Source: Desulfocapsa sp. (GTDB lineage: Bacteria; Desulfobacterota; Desulfobulbia; Desulfobulbales; Desulfocapsaceae). From it: a stretch of DNA of 64,000 nucleotides. This document shows positions 61,841 through 64,000 of the stretch, in pieces. Each line of letters starts with the position of its first letter. Position 1 is the stretch's first letter. Below the pieces are notes generated by a model that searched no databases, had not been told where the DNA came from, and worked only from the letters and a program-made list of their open reading frames with translations. The stretch covers positions 106,428 through 170,427 of the forward strand of contig JAFLJS010000036.1 in assembly GCA_022712895.1 (NCBI GenBank). The letters are read 5' to 3'. The translations under genes were made by a program, and so were the position numbers.

Positions 61841-62886
61841 TGCTACACTATTCTTTACATAATAACAAAGGCATGGCCCTGCTTCTTACCATTAGCCTGA
61901 TAAGCATCCTTGCAGTTATCACCCTGCAGTTTGGCAGGGATATGCGCCAGGAATATATCATTTCGGCAGGAATGAAAAACAATGCGTTACTCGGGGAAAT
62001 TGCAAGATCAGGTGTTGTCATCGCCAAACAGATGCTACTGCTTGATCAGGAGGAGAATGATTTTGACTCTCTTTACGATTCCTGGAATCTGATTGCTGAA
62101 GAAGATTTCACCAACTCTTTTACAAACGGTACGTTGGAACTGGCCATAACGGATGAATCTGGGAAATTCCAGATCAATGCAATGGTTACTCGAAAACGAG
62201 AGGGGGAAAAACCGAAAACGCAAGAAGATCACACGAAGCAGATACAACGTGAACGGGATGTACGCAATATCCTCTGGCGTCTGTTACGGGCTGCCCCCTT
62301 TCTTGTTGATGATGGAGATGCCAGAGAGATCATCGATTCTCTAATTGATTGGATAGACAGCGATGACGGTGATGGAGAAGAGGAGTACGGTGCTGAAGAC
62401 AGCTACTACCAATCCCTCACCCCACCATATTTTTGTAAAAATGGACCTATTGAATCCATCGAAGAGCTTCTTCTGGTTAAGGGTATCAGCAGTGAGCTTC
62501 TCTATGGAACTGAGGAAAAACCGGCTCTGGCCCAATTACTCACAGCTTTAGGCGATGATGGGAAAATTAATATTAACAGTGTTGAGCTACCCCTCCTGCA
62601 AGCCATCGTCAAAGGACTTGATAAAAGCAGTGCGGAAAACCTGATCAGCTTCCGTGAAGAAGAAAACAACAAAGAACTGCTTGCAAACCGACAATGGTAC
62701 AAAGCAGTCCCCTCCTTCCCTGAGGATATTGCTGATAAAATGATACTACAGAATCTAATCAGTGTTAGCAGTACATTCTTTACAATCAGAGCAACGGCAA
62801 AAGTTAATAAACAGGCAAAAATTGTTACTGCCTCTGTGGAACGTGGAAAGAACAAACTCTCTATCCTCAGGTGGAACATCGAATGA
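61840..62886 (+). CDS. gspK: T2SS minor pseudopilin GspK
   Basis: A 348-residue pseudopilin-like protein. The N-terminus NNKGMALLLTISLISILAVI carries the GspK prepilin variant, which lacks the +5 glutamate. The large periplasmic domain shows ELAITDESGKFQINAMV, VDDGDAREIIDSLIDWIDSDDG with calcium-type acidic residues, and KININSVELPLLQAI. It forms the tip complex with GspI and GspJ. Confidence 0.9.
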   Translation: MLHYSLHNNKGMALLLTISLISILAVITLQFGRDMRQEYIISAGMKNNALLGEIARSGVVIAKQMLLLDQEENDFDSLYDSWNLIAEEDFTNSFTNGTLELAITDESGKFQINAMVTRKREGEKPKTQEDHTKQIQRERDVRNILWRLLRAAPFLVDDGDAREIIDSLIDWIDSDDGDGEEEYGAEDSYYQSLTPPYFCKNGPIESIEELLLVKGISSELLYGTEEKPALAQLLTALGDDGKININSVELPLLQAIVKGLDKSSAENLISFREEENNKELLANRQWYKAVPSFPEDIADKMILQNLISVSSTFFTIRATAKVNKQAKIVTASVERGKNKLSILRWNIE

Positions 62887-62935
62887 ATCATAATGTATTT
62901 TCCCATCTAACTCTTATCAGGTCACACATAAGACG

Positions 62936-64000
62936 ATGACATCACGTATTCTTTCCATAGATCTGCAAAGTGATATCCTCACCGCAGTTCTTCTTGAAAA
63001 CGATGTAAACAGAGATATTATTGCCTCGACTATTCTCATATCTGCCGACAAAACAGCCGAAGAGCTAGTTACTGAATTGACAAACAGTATAGATTGCAGT
63101 GATTGCCGTTGCGTTCTCTCCCTTGGTGCTTCTTTCTTTTCCTTCCGGAATCTGGATTTTCCTTTCTCTGATCGCAAGTCCATAGATAAAGTTCTTCCTT
63201 TTGAACTTGAAGAAGGAACGGCTGAACCAATTGACACCATGCTCATCGATGCCATGGTTATCCCGAGCAAGGGTGACGACTCTGAAGTGATTAGCGCCAT
63301 GATCAAGCAAAGCCTCTTGGCTGACTTGCACCATGCATTAACACAAGCAGACATCCCTCCTGAGCGTATTACCCTTTCCGGCCTCCCGAACATAGTAGAA
63401 CTCCAGACAACAGGACAAGTCCCTGAAGAGTTTATTTTTCTTGATCTACGACTGGAAAGTGCTTGCCTTTTCCTTGTCTCACAGGGAAACCTCCAACTGA
63501 TACGCCCTCTGTTCCTCTCCCCTCTGCCGGGATTTAGAGCTGATTTTTCTATGAATATCGAAGAAGGAAAGCTCATTATTCGTGGCCTTGAATATACAGC
63601 TGAAACATTCTCTGAACTGGCGCTTACCGTAAAGCAGACGCTGGCACCATTCCCTCTACAAACTGCACAAGAGAAAATACCCATCTACGTGGACGGCACT
63701 GCAAGATTCACGGCAAAAACAAAATCCTTACTTGAAGCCAGCACAGCGTTTAACAGACCCTGCCTGCTATGTGGACAGGAAACAGGTATCCTTCCCCTTC
63801 CCACCCACCTCCCAGAACCAACACAAAGTCACGCAACGTACCTTTGTGCCTGCCTGAGCCTGGGCAAACAGACCGACAAATTGCATAACACTTTCAATTT
63901 CTGTAAGGGAGAATTCGCTTTTCACAGCACTCTTATCGAATATCGCCATAAGGCCAGGATCGCCGGGGGAGCTATCTTTGCTATCCTGCTTTTCAGCCTG
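62936..64000 (+). CDS. gspL: T2SS assembly protein GspL, partial at window edge
   Basis: From ATG 62936 the frame is open for 355 codons to the edge. SRILSIDLQSDILTAVLLEN and LPFELEEG are characteristic of the GspL/PilM actin-like cytoplasmic domain, which recruits GspE. A membrane segment (ARIAGGAIFAILLFSL) begins just at the edge. The only minus-strand frame (62917-63684) is a shadow. Confidence 0.88.
   Translation, partial: MTSRILSIDLQSDILTAVLLENDVNRDIIASTILISADKTAEELVTELTNSIDCSDCRCVLSLGASFFSFRNLDFPFSDRKSIDKVLPFELEEGTAEPIDTMLIDAMVIPSKGDDSEVISAMIKQSLLADLHHALTQADIPPERITLSGLPNIVELQTTGQVPEEFIFLDLRLESACLFLVSQGNLQLIRPLFLSPLPGFRADFSMNIEEGKLIIRGLEYTAETFSELALTVKQTLAPFPLQTAQEKIPIYVDGTARFTAKTKSLLEASTAFNRPCLLCGQETGILPLPTHLPEPTQSHATYLCACLSLGKQTDKLHNTFNFCKGEFAFHSTLIEYRHKARIAGGAIFAILLFSL

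Noticed and set aside
62917..63684. 255-codon minus-strand frame
   Set aside because: It is serine/arginine-rich and lies antisense to gspL, which has clear family motifs and fits the gsp operon.

Overview
The window looks like part of a chromosome from a Gram-negative bacterium, most likely a deltaproteobacterium (Desulfobacterota) of moderate to low GC. This is an inference from an ExeA/GspB plus type II secretion (T2SS) block, the CFI-box/delta-60 repeat protein style and the mixed glycan genes. No rRNA or other phylogenetic marker is present. About 52 kb is a cell-surface glycan locus. The last 12 kb are mostly T2SS genes.

Layout. 1-10.3 kb (minus strand): a partial unknown protein, a DUF2142-like membrane protein, a COG5610-type HAD protein and four glycosyltransferases in overlapping order. 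10.5-11.9 kb: a 3' remnant of an SGNH-type gene abutting a decayed IS3-family element. 11.9-15.9 kb (minus): a GT4, an ABC exporter (possible oligosaccharide flippase) and a sulfotransferase-like protein. A 139-bp long imperfect palindrome follows at about 16.0 kb. 16.1-21.3 kb (minus): a compact six-gene operon made of a KdsB-like cytidylyltransferase, methyltransferase, Gfo/Idh oxidoreductase, SIS isomerase, IMPase-type phosphatase and 2-hydroxyacid dehydrogenase. 21.4-26.0 kb: a decayed acyltransferase-3/SGNH gene, a methyltransferase and an MBOAT/SGNH acylation pair in AT-rich DNA. 26.5-37.0 kb (minus): an HpcH-type aldolase, a capsule-type GT-B protein and a complete pseudaminic acid pathway (pseB, C, F, G, H, I) interrupted by a radical SAM protein, a methyltransferase and a WbqC-like protein. 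37.7-43.7 kb (plus): a GT-C protein, GT2, DUF354 protein and GT4. 43.7-52.1 kb (minus): GT2, Wzt and Wzm (ABC O-antigen export), a WbpB-WbpD fusion, and fcl and gmd (GDP-L-fucose) separated by a second decayed IS3-family element in the opposite orientation to the first. 52.4-54.3 kb: a small ComEA-like HhH protein, a Phd/PIN toxin-antitoxin pair with palindromic operator candidates, and a retropepsin-like protein. 54.2-64.0 kb: gspB and gspA (minus), diverging from gspF, a delta-60/CFI-box protein fused in frame to GspG, then gspH, I, J, K and the start of gspL.

How the genes fit together. The glycan genes supply CMP-pseudaminic acid, GDP-L-fucose, a UDP-HexNAc-uronate derivative and probably a second CMP-activated 2-ulosonic acid. 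About eight glycosyltransferases assemble them. The MBOAT pair, methyltransferases and a sulfotransferase-like protein could decorate the glycan, and Wzm/Wzt (and perhaps the fused ABC exporter) move it across the inner membrane. No Wzy polymerase or Wzx flippase was recognised. The two IS copies and two gene remnants show that the locus has been rearranged. The most unusual single feature is the delta-60/GspG fusion.
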